Shown in pieces: positions 22,101 through 31,188 of a DNA stretch of 64,000 nucleotides. A model generated the notes under the pieces. It saw nothing but the letters and a program-made list of their open reading frames with translations, had not been told where the DNA came from and did not search any database. The DNA lies in contig JAPYRX010000001.1 of assembly GCA_029936815.1 (NCBI GenBank), positions 92,310 through 156,309 on the forward strand, in the 5' to 3' direction. Source of the stretch: Dehalococcoidia bacterium (GTDB lineage: Bacteria; Chloroflexota; Dehalococcoidia; Lucifugimonadales; GCA-002694895). Positions within the stretch are counted from its first letter, which is position 1, and each line of letters begins with the position of its first letter. A program made the position numbers and the translations under genes.

Positions 22101-22467
22101 ACTTACATTAGAAGACGTGCATATAGAACATACAAGTTTAGACAACTCAGAATTTATTGAAGATAATAATTTTAAAGTTTCAATCGAAACAAAACTTGAC
22201 AATAATTTGATAGAAGAAGGCATATCTAGAGAAATAATTCATAATATCCAAAATCTAAGAAAAAATTCAGGATTCAATATTTCTGACAAAATATCTATGT
22301 TTTATTATGGTGATGAAAAAATTGAAAAAGTTATTAAAAAATATCAAACTCACATATCAGAAGAAATTTTGGCTACCAAAATTATGAAATGTGAAAGCAA
22401 TCGTGGAAGCAATATCAAATTTAAAATTAACAATTCGACTATTTCTATAAATATCGATTTATCATAA
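19156..22467 (+). CDS. ileS: Isoleucine--tRNA ligase
   Basis: This class I synthetase of 1103 residues charges tRNA-Ile. The HIGH region reads NNPMGVHHAWGR, and the KMSKS loop reads MHKSQGN, as in the IleRS subtype found in Actinobacteria and Chloroflexota. The CP1 editing domain (VWTTTPWTLTSN) and C-terminal anticodon-binding helices are present. No C-terminal zinc finger was recognised. The ATG follows AAAGG. Expression is governed by the T-box leader directly upstream. The 3' end overlaps the convergent lysS by 6 bp. Confidence 0.97.
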   Translation: MFKKVDSNPNFPKLENNLLAKWKKNNTIKKYTKKNSKSKETFSFIDGPITANNPMGVHHAWGRTYKDLFQRFYTMLGREQRYQNGFDCQGLWVEVEVEKSLGFKSKKDIQEFGVEKFVNLCKERVNKYSAIQRDQSIRLGYWMNWDDSYYTMSDENNYSIWGFLKKMNENGKIYRGTDVVPWSGRSGTSYSQMEIIEGRKLVAHRSVFIKFKLKNKINEYVLVWTTTPWTLTSNVSLLVNKNLNYAKCKLKNGDVFYVAEPNLKHQRLEKEFKEKKEWIEGVPKLKSLDQLFNERGGYSVEKIIKGTEMIGWEYSGPFDELDAAKIAGGYPFTNNDLEDQKINAIKCHRILDGGKDQEGNDIVNSGEGTGIVHTAPGCGDIDFKIGKQNNLVALAPLDEEANFIENFNWLKGKNATDSKTIDLILEDLKDKELLFYTEMYPHIYPHCWRSGDELVFRLVDEWYINMDWREDIKKSVDQTNWIPAWGKQREHQWLNNMGDWMISKKRFWGLALPIWEFEDGSFYIVGSKEELKQLACEGWEEFDGNSPHRPWVDKVKIKHPKSGLIGQRVLDVGNPWLDAGIVGFSTLNYNNDKDYWKKWFPADLISESFPGQFRNWFYSYLTMGTALAQETPTKNIFSYALVRDESGEEMHKSQGNAIWFDDAAEDIGVDVIRWLYARQNPENNLRFGPEITNEIRRQVIIPLWNIYSFFTNYAILDKFTPPKNFSEPKSKNLMDQWILTEVKETTDDVKNHLTLYQPDKATLAIENFINLLSNWYIRRNRRRFWKSGDFESNQIDDDKFSAYETLYFVLVTLSKIMSPMIPFITEEIYTNLTKDTKWGKESVHLEDFPFFKTKSLDESELQIATRAAMKISSLGRSARSKTKIKVRQPINNLHFKTKETITSKYIEMILTQVSDEVNVKKVKHVNKSYQLSNIIIKPNNSILGPRIGSKIGKLNNEIQSLNHNELYKELLIHNKIIISDIELTLEDVHIEHTSLDNSEFIEDNNFKVSIETKLDNNLIEEGISREIIHNIQNLRKNSGFNISDKISMFYYGDEKIEKVIKKYQTHISEEILATKIMKCESNRGSNIKFKINNSTISINIDLS

Positions 22468-23943
22468 AGATCTTAGCTGAGGAAAAGTTATTACTTCTCT
22501 AATAGATGGTTGATTTAAAATTAACATAACCATACGATCTATTCCAATTCCAACACCGCCTGTTGGTGGCATTCCATGTTCTAAAGCAATCAAAAAATCC
22601 TCATCCAATCTATCTCCTTCTTCTTCAGGAAACTCTTCTCTCATTTTTTCTTGATTCTCAAAACGAGCCCTCTGATCAATCGGATCGTTTAATTCAGTAA
22701 ATGCATTGCAAACTTCCATTCCTGCAATAAATCCTTCAAATCTTTCAACAATATTCGGGTTTTCTTTTGAAGGCTTAGCAAGGGGAGACATCTCACGGGG
22801 ATAATCTGTCAAAAAAGTAGGCTGAATCAAATCGGGTTCTATTTTTTCTGAAATTAATTTGTCCATCAACCCGCTCCATGTCAGTTGATTTCTCACTTCA
22901 ATTCCCATTTTACTCATCTTATCTTTTAGCTCGTCCACATCTCCGCAAAGATTAAAATCTATACCTGATTTATCTTTCAAAGTTTCTCTTAAATTTAGCC
23001 TAGTCCATGGTGGTTTGAAATTTAATTTATTATCACCATATTGAATTTCATGCGTCCCTTTTACATTAAGAATTATTTGCTCAAACAAGTTTTCAACCAT
23101 TTCCATGACATCGTTATAATCAGCATACGCTTCATAAGATTCCATAGTAGTGAATTCGGGGTTATGATTGCTGTCTATTCCTTCGTTTCTAAACAATCTA
23201 CCTATTTCAAATACTCTCTCTATCCCTCCAACAACCATTCTTTTCAAATATAATTCTGTTGCAATCCTTAAAAATAATTCACGATCTAATGCGTTATGAT
23301 ATGTTTTGAATGGGTTCGCCATTGCGCCCGCAGGGATCGGAACTAATATCGGGGTCTCAACTTCTGTAAACCCTTTTTCTTTCATAAATTTTCTAAGTTC
23401 GAAAATAATGTTATCTCTTTGTTTTACAATTTCTCGAATTTCAGTATTAGCAATTAAATCTAAATATCTTTGCCTATATCTTGTCTCAACATTTTTTAAT
23501 CCATGCCATTTTTCTGGCAAGGGTTTTAAAGATTTTGATAATAGCTTAATGGAATTGACCTGAATTGTTGGCTCATTTCTTCTAGTTCTAAACACTGGCC
23601 CTATCACCCCAGCCCAATCACCAATATCTAATAATTCAATCAATTCATTTGTTTCTTCGTCTATAGTGTTATTCCTGGCTAAAAGTTGAATCTTTCCTAC
23701 TTCGTCAAGTATATCTATAAAAATTGCTTTACCCATTTTTCTGATTGCAGTAATTCTACCAGCAGAATAAATGACTTCGCTTTTCTCCAATCCTTTTTTC
23801 TCAATATCGCATAATAATTCTAAGCATGCTTTTGTATTATGAGTAGGTTTAAAATCTGTAGGATAAGGGTCAATTCCTTTTTCATACAGAATTTCTAGTT
23901 TTTTCAATCGCGATTTAATAATAGCGTTTATCTCTGGTTCCAA
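22462..23943 (-). CDS. lysS: Lysine--tRNA ligase, class II
   Basis: This is a 493-residue class II LysRS. It has an OB-fold anticodon domain (SAGRITAIRKMGKAIFIDI near residues 60-80), motif 2 region FRNEGIDSNHNPEFT, and motif 3 in PPTGGVGIGIDRMVML at the C-terminus. The start is TTG at 23943, one base after the stop of the phosphatase gene; the N-terminal helix ahead of GIDPYP has normal length from this start. It is part of a minus-strand run with the upstream histidine phosphatase and dnaA. Confidence 0.97.
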   Translation of the reverse strand: MEPEINAIIKSRLKKLEILYEKGIDPYPTDFKPTHNTKACLELLCDIEKKGLEKSEVIYSAGRITAIRKMGKAIFIDILDEVGKIQLLARNNTIDEETNELIELLDIGDWAGVIGPVFRTRRNEPTIQVNSIKLLSKSLKPLPEKWHGLKNVETRYRQRYLDLIANTEIREIVKQRDNIIFELRKFMKEKGFTEVETPILVPIPAGAMANPFKTYHNALDRELFLRIATELYLKRMVVGGIERVFEIGRLFRNEGIDSNHNPEFTTMESYEAYADYNDVMEMVENLFEQIILNVKGTHEIQYGDNKLNFKPPWTRLNLRETLKDKSGIDFNLCGDVDELKDKMSKMGIEVRNQLTWSGLMDKLISEKIEPDLIQPTFLTDYPREMSPLAKPSKENPNIVERFEGFIAGMEVCNAFTELNDPIDQRARFENQEKMREEFPEEEGDRLDEDFLIALEHGMPPTGGVGIGIDRMVMLILNQPSIREVITFPQLRSL

Positions 23944-23944
23944 A

Positions 23945-24634
23945 TTACAAGTCTCTTTCTAAATGAGTTGTGTCATTAAATCTTATTATACTCCATTGTT
24001 TTGGGTTCAAAACTATATAATCATCATTTTTATGAATCCATTCCCCTTCGTTAGTAAGTTGAATATCATTTTCATTAATAGTAAATTCATATATACCAGT
24101 GTTTGAAGCTTTAAAACCCCAAACTCTTTTGCTTCCTAGCAATACGCTGATTAACGATTGCATGAATCCCCCATGACTAACAATTAAAACACAAGATTGT
24201 TCATCAGTTTGGTCAAATATTGTTTGGAAGGATTTTATTGCTCTCTGATATCTCGAATGAAATTTTTCAGCATTTGGAACTAAGTCCCAATTATTATGAA
24301 TCATAAAATCATCATAAGTATCTTTATCATTACTTCCTACTATATCATCAATATTATTACCAGCAAATATTCCAACGCTATACTCTTTTAGCGAATCCAA
24401 TTCTATAGTATCTAAATTAAATTTGTTTGCCACAGCGGTAGCAGTGCTCTTTGTTCTTTTTAATGGACTTGTATATATTGTGCTAATCAAAGGAACTTCT
24501 TCAAACAAATATTGTGAAAGCAGATTAGCTTGTTTCTTTCCTTGCTCGCTTAATTCAGTATCAATGATTCCTTGGAATCTATTAGCTTTGTTCCAATCGG
24601 TTTCTGCATGCCTTACAAATAATAATCTTCTCAT
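23945..24634 (-). CDS. Histidine phosphatase family protein (phosphoglycerate mutase-like)
   Basis: This 229-residue protein has the catalytic RHG-type motif as LLFVRHAETDWN at the N-terminus (His9 would carry the phosphate), FQGIIDTELSEQG, and the second catalytic histidine in VSHGGFMQSL. It may be a cofactor-dependent phosphatase such as an alpha-ribazole phosphatase or a broad sugar phosphatase. A role in B12 synthesis is possible by family, but no cobalamin synthesis genes are adjacent. It sits 4 bp after dnaA and 1 bp before lysS, which suggests cotranscription. Confidence 0.85.
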   Translation of the reverse strand: MRRLLFVRHAETDWNKANRFQGIIDTELSEQGKKQANLLSQYLFEEVPLISTIYTSPLKRTKSTATAVANKFNLDTIELDSLKEYSVGIFAGNNIDDIVGSNDKDTYDDFMIHNNWDLVPNAEKFHSRYQRAIKSFQTIFDQTDEQSCVLIVSHGGFMQSLISVLLGSKRVWGFKASNTGIYEFTINENDIQLTNEGEWIHKNDDYIVLNPKQWSIIRFNDTTHLERDL

Positions 24635-24638
24635 AGTA

Positions 24639-25976
24639 TTAACCTCTATTTATAATGGAGGATCTTAAAGATAATAAATCTCTTCTTAAATTAGGGTTGG
24701 TAGCAGCGTCAGTTTGAACTCTTCTAATTGCATGAAGAACTGTACTATGATCTCTGCCTCCAAATAATTTCCCAATTGAATTTAAGTTTATTTTACTATC
24801 TTCTCTTAAAATAAACATTGCTATTTGCCTTGGAGTAGTATATTTTTGCTCTCTAGATTTACCTCTTAAATCTTCAATATCTACTTGAAAATATTTTGAA
24901 ACCTGGGCAATAATTTCATCAGGATCAGAAAAAACTTCTAACTCGTCAGGCGCTCCCAACAATTCTTCTGCAGCTTGAATATCAGGCTTGATCCCTGTTA
25001 GCTCAGTAATAGCCAAAACCTTATTCAATGCTCCTTCCATTTCTCTTATGTTATGATAGACCCTATTAGCAATAAACCCTATTATTTCATCATCTACAAC
25101 TACATTTTTAATAAGTGCCTTTTGCTTCAAAATATCTAATCTTGTTTCAAGGTCAGGAAACTGAATATCAACAACAAGCCCTCCTGATAATCTCGAAGTA
25201 ATTCTGTCTTCTAATAATTTTAATCCAGAAATAGGCCTGTCACTAGTAATAACAATTTGTTTTTTATTCAAATGAAGAGCGTTAAACGTATGAAAAAATC
25301 CTTCTTGAGTTTGCTCTTTCCCCATTAAAAACTGTATATCATCTAATAATAAAGCATCAATACTTCTATACTTGTTTCTGAATTTCTCCGTTGAATTAGT
25401 CCTAATCGACTTTATATATTCATTTGTAAAATCTTCACAAGTTAAATAATAAAAATTAAAATTTTGTTCATGCAACTTATTAGCTATAGCATGTAATAAA
25501 TGAGTTTTCCCTAATCCTACTTCAGAATATATCATTAATGGATTAAAGGACTTCCCAGGATTTTCTGATACAGAGAGACTAGCTGCGTGAACTAATTCGT
25601 TAGACGGCCCTAAAACAAAGTTGTCAAATGTATATTGATCATTAATTTGTACCCCTAAATTTTCAATTTTTTTAATTACTTTTACATTACTATTTTCATC
25701 CAATGTGAAAGCTACGCCAAAAACATTAAACTTAATTTCAACTTCCTTCTTTATCAATTTTTGTAATGTTTCAGATATAACAGAGTACATTCTTGTTTCT
25801 AAGTATTCTGATATAAATGCATCCTGAGCTTCAATTATAAAAACAGTTTCTGAAAAAAACTTTCCCCTAGTTTTAGGGAATTTAAGCCAAGTTTCAAATA
25901 TAGGTTTTGGAACTTTAGTCTCCATTTCACCTAAAGCAGTCATCCACAAATCATTATCATTATCAACAGAAGTCAT
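24639..25976 (-). CDS. dnaA: Chromosomal replication initiator protein DnaA
   Basis: DnaA is the AAA+ initiator that binds DnaA boxes and opens the origin. At 445 residues it has four domains: domain I (LWMTALGEMETKVPKPIFETW), a short linker, the AAA+ core with Walker A SEVGLGKTH (151-159) and Walker B LLLDDIQF, and a C-terminal DNA-binding domain with the signature GGRDHSTVLHAI. It is not flanked by dnaN, and only 6 bp separate it from the neighbouring dehydrogenase, so no origin fits here. A candidate origin lies at about 34.7 kb. Confidence 0.97.
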   Translation of the reverse strand: MTSVDNDNDLWMTALGEMETKVPKPIFETWLKFPKTRGKFFSETVFIIEAQDAFISEYLETRMYSVISETLQKLIKKEVEIKFNVFGVAFTLDENSNVKVIKKIENLGVQINDQYTFDNFVLGPSNELVHAASLSVSENPGKSFNPLMIYSEVGLGKTHLLHAIANKLHEQNFNFYYLTCEDFTNEYIKSIRTNSTEKFRNKYRSIDALLLDDIQFLMGKEQTQEGFFHTFNALHLNKKQIVITSDRPISGLKLLEDRITSRLSGGLVVDIQFPDLETRLDILKQKALIKNVVVDDEIIGFIANRVYHNIREMEGALNKVLAITELTGIKPDIQAAEELLGAPDELEVFSDPDEIIAQVSKYFQVDIEDLRGKSREQKYTTPRQIAMFILREDSKINLNSIGKLFGGRDHSTVLHAIRRVQTDAATNPNLRRDLLSLRSSIINRG

Positions 25977-25982
25977 ATAATA

Positions 25983-26999
25983 TCAATCCTGATTTAATAC
26001 AACTTTTATAATGTTGTCATCTTGATTCTCGTACATATCATAAGCTTTTTGAATATCTGAAAAATTCATATTATGAGTAATCATTGTGGAAGGATCCCAC
26101 CATCCGCGTTTTTTTAATTCTACCATTCTCTTAATATGCGATGTCGGATCTCCGCTATTCACTGCGGAAGAGTTTATTATAGTAGCTCCATGGTGAAGTA
26201 AATGCTCTGTTTCAATCGTGGCAAGGGTTCCCTGTTCGTCTTTTAATAATTTTCCAAAGATTAGTATTTGACCTAAGGGTTTAACAATTTTCAAAGCCGT
26301 GTTAAATGCCTCTGCATGCCCAGCAGCTTCTATGGTGACATCTGGGTATTCACCGTTATTAATTTCTTTTATAGATTGCTCTAAATCTTGGTTTTGATAA
26401 TTTATAACATGCGTAGCACCTAATTCTTTGGCTTTATCCAATCTGTAATCTAATCTGTCTACAGCTATTACTTTTCGTGCCCCAGCTCTAGATAATATTG
26501 CAGTAAATGAAAGTCCGATCGCTCCTTGGCCAAGGACCATTATGTTTTTCCCTAAAATAGTTCCTAATAACTGGCAAGCATATAGAACTGTGCCCGAAGG
26601 TTGGCACATTACCCATTCCATGGGGTCTCCATTACTAGGAATTTTAATCATTCTTGAATGATTACCAATTACGTACTCAGCTAACAATCCTGCACCACGA
26701 CCCGGGTCACTGCTTTCTCCTGGGATGGCCGGAGATGGCAATACAATAACTCTTTGTCCTTCTAGAAAATCTGAAGATCCGCTCTTAGTTATGGTTCCTA
26801 CCGCTTCGTGACAATGCGCTCCCCATTGCATTGGATATTTTTCTTCAGAAAACAAAGGACCATATGAGTCTCTTATGTCACTGCCACAAATTGACCAACT
26901 TTGAAGATTAACCAAACTCTCGCCATCGTTTAAGATTTGCGGAACTGGCACTTCGCTCAACTCAAGTTTTTTTGGAGCTAAAATTCGACCTGCTTTCAT
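25983..26999 (-). CDS. Zinc-type medium-chain alcohol dehydrogenase
   Basis: This 338-residue MDR-superfamily enzyme has a GroES-like domain with CGSDIRDSYG (catalytic Cys near 38), GAHCHEAVG in the place of the usual GHE motif, and a Rossmann NAD(P) site GQGAIGLS. No structural-zinc four-cysteine lobe is visible. Relatives include sorbitol, threonine and other polyol dehydrogenases; the substrate is unknown. It lies between dnaA and a CapA-like gene with very short spacers on the same strand. Confidence 0.86.
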   Translation of the reverse strand: MKAGRILAPKKLELSEVPVPQILNDGESLVNLQSWSICGSDIRDSYGPLFSEEKYPMQWGAHCHEAVGTITKSGSSDFLEGQRVIVLPSPAIPGESSDPGRGAGLLAEYVIGNHSRMIKIPSNGDPMEWVMCQPSGTVLYACQLLGTILGKNIMVLGQGAIGLSFTAILSRAGARKVIAVDRLDYRLDKAKELGATHVINYQNQDLEQSIKEINNGEYPDVTIEAAGHAEAFNTALKIVKPLGQILIFGKLLKDEQGTLATIETEHLLHHGATIINSSAVNSGDPTSHIKRMVELKKRGWWDPSTMITHNMNFSDIQKAYDMYENQDDNIIKVVLNQD

Positions 27000-27012
27000 A
27001 TTTAACCTCTTA

Positions 27013-28332
27013 TTATGTTTGTAGATTCACTTTTCCAATGCCATTTTCAGTAAAATCGATTTGTGTACCAAAAGGGGCACTGAGTTGTGCAATTTTATTA
27101 ATTATCCTTTCTTTATTTTCTTGCCTTGCTATCACTGGTCTCCCTCTTTGAGATCTAGGCATTTTATAGCCTAATTCAATGGGAAAAAGATTAATTTCTT
27201 TTACTCCTTCTTTAGTAAGCTTGCACTCTGCGACGATACTTTCCCAATAATCCTGTAACGCTGGAAATCCTTTTGTATCGAAGTCGTATCTACGATCATA
27301 AAATTCTGAAGGAGTGGCATAATGATCTAATCCTACTGATTCGTAAACAGGATGTGGATGCCATTTTACAGTGTCATTTTGAAAAATAAAATTACCCAAG
27401 CTGTAAAATATAGGTTTTTTATTATATATTTCCATCCCCCGCATAACATGAGGTCCATGGCCTGCTACAACGTCAGCTCCTGCGTCTATAACTTCCTTAC
27501 TAAAATCCATTAAAAATTCAGGTGTGTTTTCACCATTAAAACTATATCCTCCAGGCGGATCTTCGTGACAATGGATGCTTACCACGACCCAATCTGCCGC
27601 TTTTTTTGCATCTTTAATCCATTTAATAATCTCATCTTTGTCGTTGTTATCTATATTTATATCAATATTATAATCGTTAGATTCTTCAAAAATTTTTGTT
27701 ATAAAATCAAATTGGTTATCTTTAAGGTTTTTTTTGGAAAATTTTTGTTTATACCCAATTTTTTCAGCAATGTTTTTTAATTTGTCAATTTGATCTTTTG
27801 GCAACCTGTGTATTTGTTCATATCCCAACGGATTGACCCCAGGCCTCCCTACTGAATCAGGTCTTTGATGAACAGCTCTTCCTGCCTCCGGAAAAGTGGT
27901 TGTTAAAGAAATTAAAGCCACTCGTCCTCCTTTGGTTTCCAAATATCCGGGAGCTCTAGCTTCACTTAAATTTTTTCCAATTCCTGAATGAATTAAATTT
28001 GTTTTATTTAAATTAGACAAATGATTCAATATTCCATTTTCGGAGTAATCCCAGGAATGATTATTTGCGGTGGCAACCATATTAATCCCAAACCATTCTA
28101 ATTCTTTCAAATTTTTAGGATCTGAAGCTGCGAAAATACCGCCTGGGATACCAGGTGAAATACCATAATCATGCATCAACATCTCCAAATTAGTAAATCC
28201 AACATCAGATTTTTTAAATAAATAAGATAATGCCAAAAAGTGTGGTTCGTCGAACACGGATAAAGGACGAGTTATCATCGCGTCACCGCTTAAAACCATA
28301 CTTATTTCATTTTTCTCCGATGAATACAACAT
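27013..28332 (-). CDS. CapA family protein (poly-gamma-glutamate synthesis-like metallophosphatase fold)
   Basis: This 439-residue protein has the CapA/PGA_cap domain marks: LSGDAMITRP at the start, NLEMLMHD, ATANNHSWDY, SIHCHED, VVAGHGPHVMRGMEI and YSLGNFIF. The histidine and aspartate positions are those of a calcineurin-like metallophosphoesterase fold. No signal peptide or lipobox is seen, so it is probably cytoplasmic, unlike the secreted CapA of Bacillus. CapA-like proteins occur beside catabolic enzymes in many marine bacteria; the true reaction is not known. Confidence 0.85.
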   Translation of the reverse strand: MLYSSEKNEISMVLSGDAMITRPLSVFDEPHFLALSYLFKKSDVGFTNLEMLMHDYGISPGIPGGIFAASDPKNLKELEWFGINMVATANNHSWDYSENGILNHLSNLNKTNLIHSGIGKNLSEARAPGYLETKGGRVALISLTTTFPEAGRAVHQRPDSVGRPGVNPLGYEQIHRLPKDQIDKLKNIAEKIGYKQKFSKKNLKDNQFDFITKIFEESNDYNIDINIDNNDKDEIIKWIKDAKKAADWVVVSIHCHEDPPGGYSFNGENTPEFLMDFSKEVIDAGADVVAGHGPHVMRGMEIYNKKPIFYSLGNFIFQNDTVKWHPHPVYESVGLDHYATPSEFYDRRYDFDTKGFPALQDYWESIVAECKLTKEGVKEINLFPIELGYKMPRSQRGRPVIARQENKERIINKIAQLSAPFGTQIDFTENGIGKVNLQT

Positions 28333-28412
28333 TATTAACTCTCTTAGTTTTTATTTAGGTCGTAAAAATATAATATTAATGTGCATAATAATCAACTCTA
28401 TTAATCACATTA

Positions 28413-29843
28413 TCACCAATTCTTTGCTCTCGGATCTTTGTCTAGTGATGCCAATCGATCTATTGTTAAAGTGTTATCTGAAATAGACAATAGTGTGGGA
28501 TTAAGATTACCATCATCAACAATAAAAATATTCTCTCCCAAGTTTGATTTATATACAGGATGCGGGGTTCTCCATCCACCTCTTCGAGATTGAATAAATA
28601 CTCTATCATCTTTATTTATGATTTGTATCCTTCCATAAGATCTTATTGGCCTACTTCTCGCCACAAATCCTGGCCTATGTCTGTAGACACCTAATATTTT
28701 AGATTGTTCTTCTTTACTAATCGAAATCTTCTTGTTTTCAATATCCGGCTGTCCTAATAAAATATATACAATTTCTTCTGTAATAGTTTCAAGTAAGCCC
28801 GAAGTCAAATTCAAATGAATCATTACCCCCAAATCACTCTCTGGCAACAAAAGCATAACTGTATTCCATCCTCCGCTTACCCCTCCATTGTGACCAAAAG
28901 AATGTTCATTAAATATTCTTTTTACCTGAAAGCCTAATCCCATTCTAATGCTTAAACCAGGGTCAGGAGCGTATTGTATCTCTAGCATGGAATCAAAGGT
29001 TTTTTCAGAAATTATTCCCTCTGTTTTATTTAATAAACTTTTAGTATATTTGCACATATCTTCAAGAGATGAAAGTACAGATCCTGCAGCAGCAGTTCCA
29101 ACATAATCATACTTGATTCCTCTAATATTAATATCATCTACAAGATCACCATAAACTAATGATTCGCCAATTAATTCATCTCTGTCTAAAGAGTCTTGAT
29201 CAAGGTCTCTGTGATATCCTACAGACATTCCATCCACAGGGTCATCGCTTGAATATGAGTCTTTCATATCTAATTTGTTAAAAATTTCTTTTTCTACAAC
29301 GTTTTGCCAAGTGTCATTTTCTATTTTGGCTACGATGGCCCCTAAAATTCCCCAAGCATGATTTGCATAATGCCAATCTGTTCCGGGCTCAAAGTCTACA
29401 TCAATTCCGTTTGGATAATGGTTAGGAATATCAAACTCTCCACTATCTCCCCACAATTTCATATCTGCAGTAGCATAATCTTTTTTTTCTGGCATTTCGC
29501 CAATTCCAGAAGTATGGGTGAATAAATGTTTAACTCTTATCGGCCCAAATGTTGTGTTGAATTTGATAGTAGGAATAAGTTCAGTAACTATTGCCTCCAT
29601 ATCTAATTTACCTTGCTCTACTAACCTAAGAGCAACAATAGCTGTCATAGTTTTAGTTATTGAGCCAATTCTTTGAATAGTTTTATCAGTATGCTTTGTT
29701 TTAGTTTCTATTTCAGAATATCCAAACCCTTCACTAAATAAGATCTCTTTAGAAGATACAACGCCCAAGCCCATTCCTGGTAATTTATACTTTTCAACTA
29801 ATTCTTCTGCTTTTTGTTTTAATAAATTTATATCTATGCTCAC
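28413..29843 (-). CDS. Serine hydrolase, beta-lactamase/D-alanyl-D-alanine carboxypeptidase fold
   Basis: This protein has the penicillin-binding-like fold of class C beta-lactamases and esterases. The nucleophile motif is GSITKTM (Ser61 and Lys64 from the chosen start), with a YAN motif in HYANHAWG and a C-terminal GHNGGVSGG in place of KTG. A further domain of about 90 residues follows the hydrolase. The GTG at 29843 is preferred because GGGAG lies about six bases before it; a TTG at 29858 would add five residues. No signal peptide is visible. It is divergent from the acyl-CoA dehydrogenase pair. Confidence 0.85.
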   Translation of the reverse strand: MSIDINLLKQKAEELVEKYKLPGMGLGVVSSKEILFSEGFGYSEIETKTKHTDKTIQRIGSITKTMTAIVALRLVEQGKLDMEAIVTELIPTIKFNTTFGPIRVKHLFTHTSGIGEMPEKKDYATADMKLWGDSGEFDIPNHYPNGIDVDFEPGTDWHYANHAWGILGAIVAKIENDTWQNVVEKEIFNKLDMKDSYSSDDPVDGMSVGYHRDLDQDSLDRDELIGESLVYGDLVDDINIRGIKYDYVGTAAAGSVLSSLEDMCKYTKSLLNKTEGIISEKTFDSMLEIQYAPDPGLSIRMGLGFQVKRIFNEHSFGHNGGVSGGWNTVMLLLPESDLGVMIHLNLTSGLLETITEEIVYILLGQPDIENKKISISKEEQSKILGVYRHRPGFVARSRPIRSYGRIQIINKDDRVFIQSRRGGWRTPHPVYKSNLGENIFIVDDGNLNPTLLSISDNTLTIDRLASLDKDPRAKNW

Positions 29844-29985
29844 AATTTCTCCCTTCAACAGTTTTGTTTATATAATGTATATAATAACATTTAAACCTCT
29901 TTCTTATGTTTGACATTATATATAAAAGACCATTAGAATTTTGATTATCAATCTGAATATTATTATACACATTGTTGAGGTTAGT

Positions 29986-31179
29986 ATGCGATTTGCTTTT
30001 ACTGAAGAAGAAGATAATTTTAGAGACGAGGTTAGAAAATTTCTTAAATCCGAGCTTCCAAATAATTGGGACGGAGTTGCTGGTAATAACCTGGAAGAAG
30101 GGGCCAGTGATAAAGAATGGGATTTTGCCTTAGAAATGAGAAAAAAATTAGCCGACAAAGGGTGGCTCACAATGGCTTGGCCAAATGAATATGGTGGCCA
30201 AAACGCATCTATGATGAAACAAGTTATTTTTGCTGAAGAAATGACGCTTGCAAGAGCTCCCGGAAGAGATGGGTTTGGAATTAGAATGCTTGCGCCAACC
30301 TTAATGATACACGGAACTGAAGCTCAAAAAACTCAATACCTGCCTGACATCGCCAAAGGAAACGTCCAATGGTGTCAGGGATACTCAGAACCTGAATCTG
30401 GCTCCGACCTTGCCTCTCTACAAACAAGAGCCGTTGAAGATGGAGATGATTTTGTTATTAACGGAACTAAAGTATGGACATCATCTGCTCATAGGGCGGA
30501 CAAAATGTTTATTCTGGTTAGAACAAACCCGGAGGCTCCCAAACATAGAGGAATTAGTTTTTTATTAATTGACGATATGAAATCAGAAGGAATTAAAGTT
30601 AATCCCATCATCGATATGGCAGGAAGGCATAATTTTAACATGGTAACATTTGATAACGTACGAGTACCTCAAAAAAATCTTGTTGGTGAATTAAACAGAG
30701 GATGGTATGTTGGTGCTACACTGCTTGATTTTGAAAGATCTGGGGTAGAATATTCGTCAAGATGCATGGCTCTTTTAACAGAGTTAATAGAATTTGCAAA
30801 AACAAACAAAAGAGGAGGAAAATATATTTCTGAAGACCCGAATATTACAAAAGAAATAACAGAAATTTATACTGAAATCAACGTGTCGAGGGGAATGTCA
30901 TACAAAATTGCTGATATGCAAAGTAACGGTGAAGTTCCTAACAAAGAATCTTCAATGTCTAAATTGTTTGGAACAGTTTTGGAACAAAAAGTAGCTGATC
31001 TAGGCATGCAAATACTAGGTATGTATGGTCAGCTAGGGCCCGAATCAAAACATAACAAACTTAAAGGAAAAATTGAACAAGAATTTCTGTCTTCAGTTTC
31101 TGCAACAATCGCAGCGGGAACATCTGAAATACAAAGAGGAATTATCGCAACCAGAGGTTTAGGATTGCCAAAACCATAG
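29986..31179 (+). CDS. Acyl-CoA dehydrogenase, first of a pair
   Basis: This is a 397-residue FAD-dependent acyl-CoA dehydrogenase. Family marks are the N-terminal helical domain, GYSEPESGSDLASLQT in the middle beta domain and the C-terminal SATIAAGTSEIQRGIIA. The ATG at 29986 follows GAGG by five bases and begins the conserved MRFAFTEEEDNFR, so the longer frame from 29941 is not used. A second, divergent dehydrogenase starts 9 bp downstream. Such pairs form heterotetramers in sterol or branched acyl-CoA oxidation in actinobacteria; the same arrangement is inferred here. Confidence 0.92.
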   Translation: MRFAFTEEEDNFRDEVRKFLKSELPNNWDGVAGNNLEEGASDKEWDFALEMRKKLADKGWLTMAWPNEYGGQNASMMKQVIFAEEMTLARAPGRDGFGIRMLAPTLMIHGTEAQKTQYLPDIAKGNVQWCQGYSEPESGSDLASLQTRAVEDGDDFVINGTKVWTSSAHRADKMFILVRTNPEAPKHRGISFLLIDDMKSEGIKVNPIIDMAGRHNFNMVTFDNVRVPQKNLVGELNRGWYVGATLLDFERSGVEYSSRCMALLTELIEFAKTNKRGGKYISEDPNITKEITEIYTEINVSRGMSYKIADMQSNGEVPNKESSMSKLFGTVLEQKVADLGMQILGMYGQLGPESKHNKLKGKIEQEFLSSVSATIAAGTSEIQRGIIATRGLGLPKP

Positions 31180-31188
31180 GAGAAACAA

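Noticed and set aside
24634..25983. Origin of replication next to dnaA
   Set aside because: The dnaA flanks are only 4 and 6 bp long, contain no DnaA boxes and show no composition change; the 34.7-kb gap fits far better.
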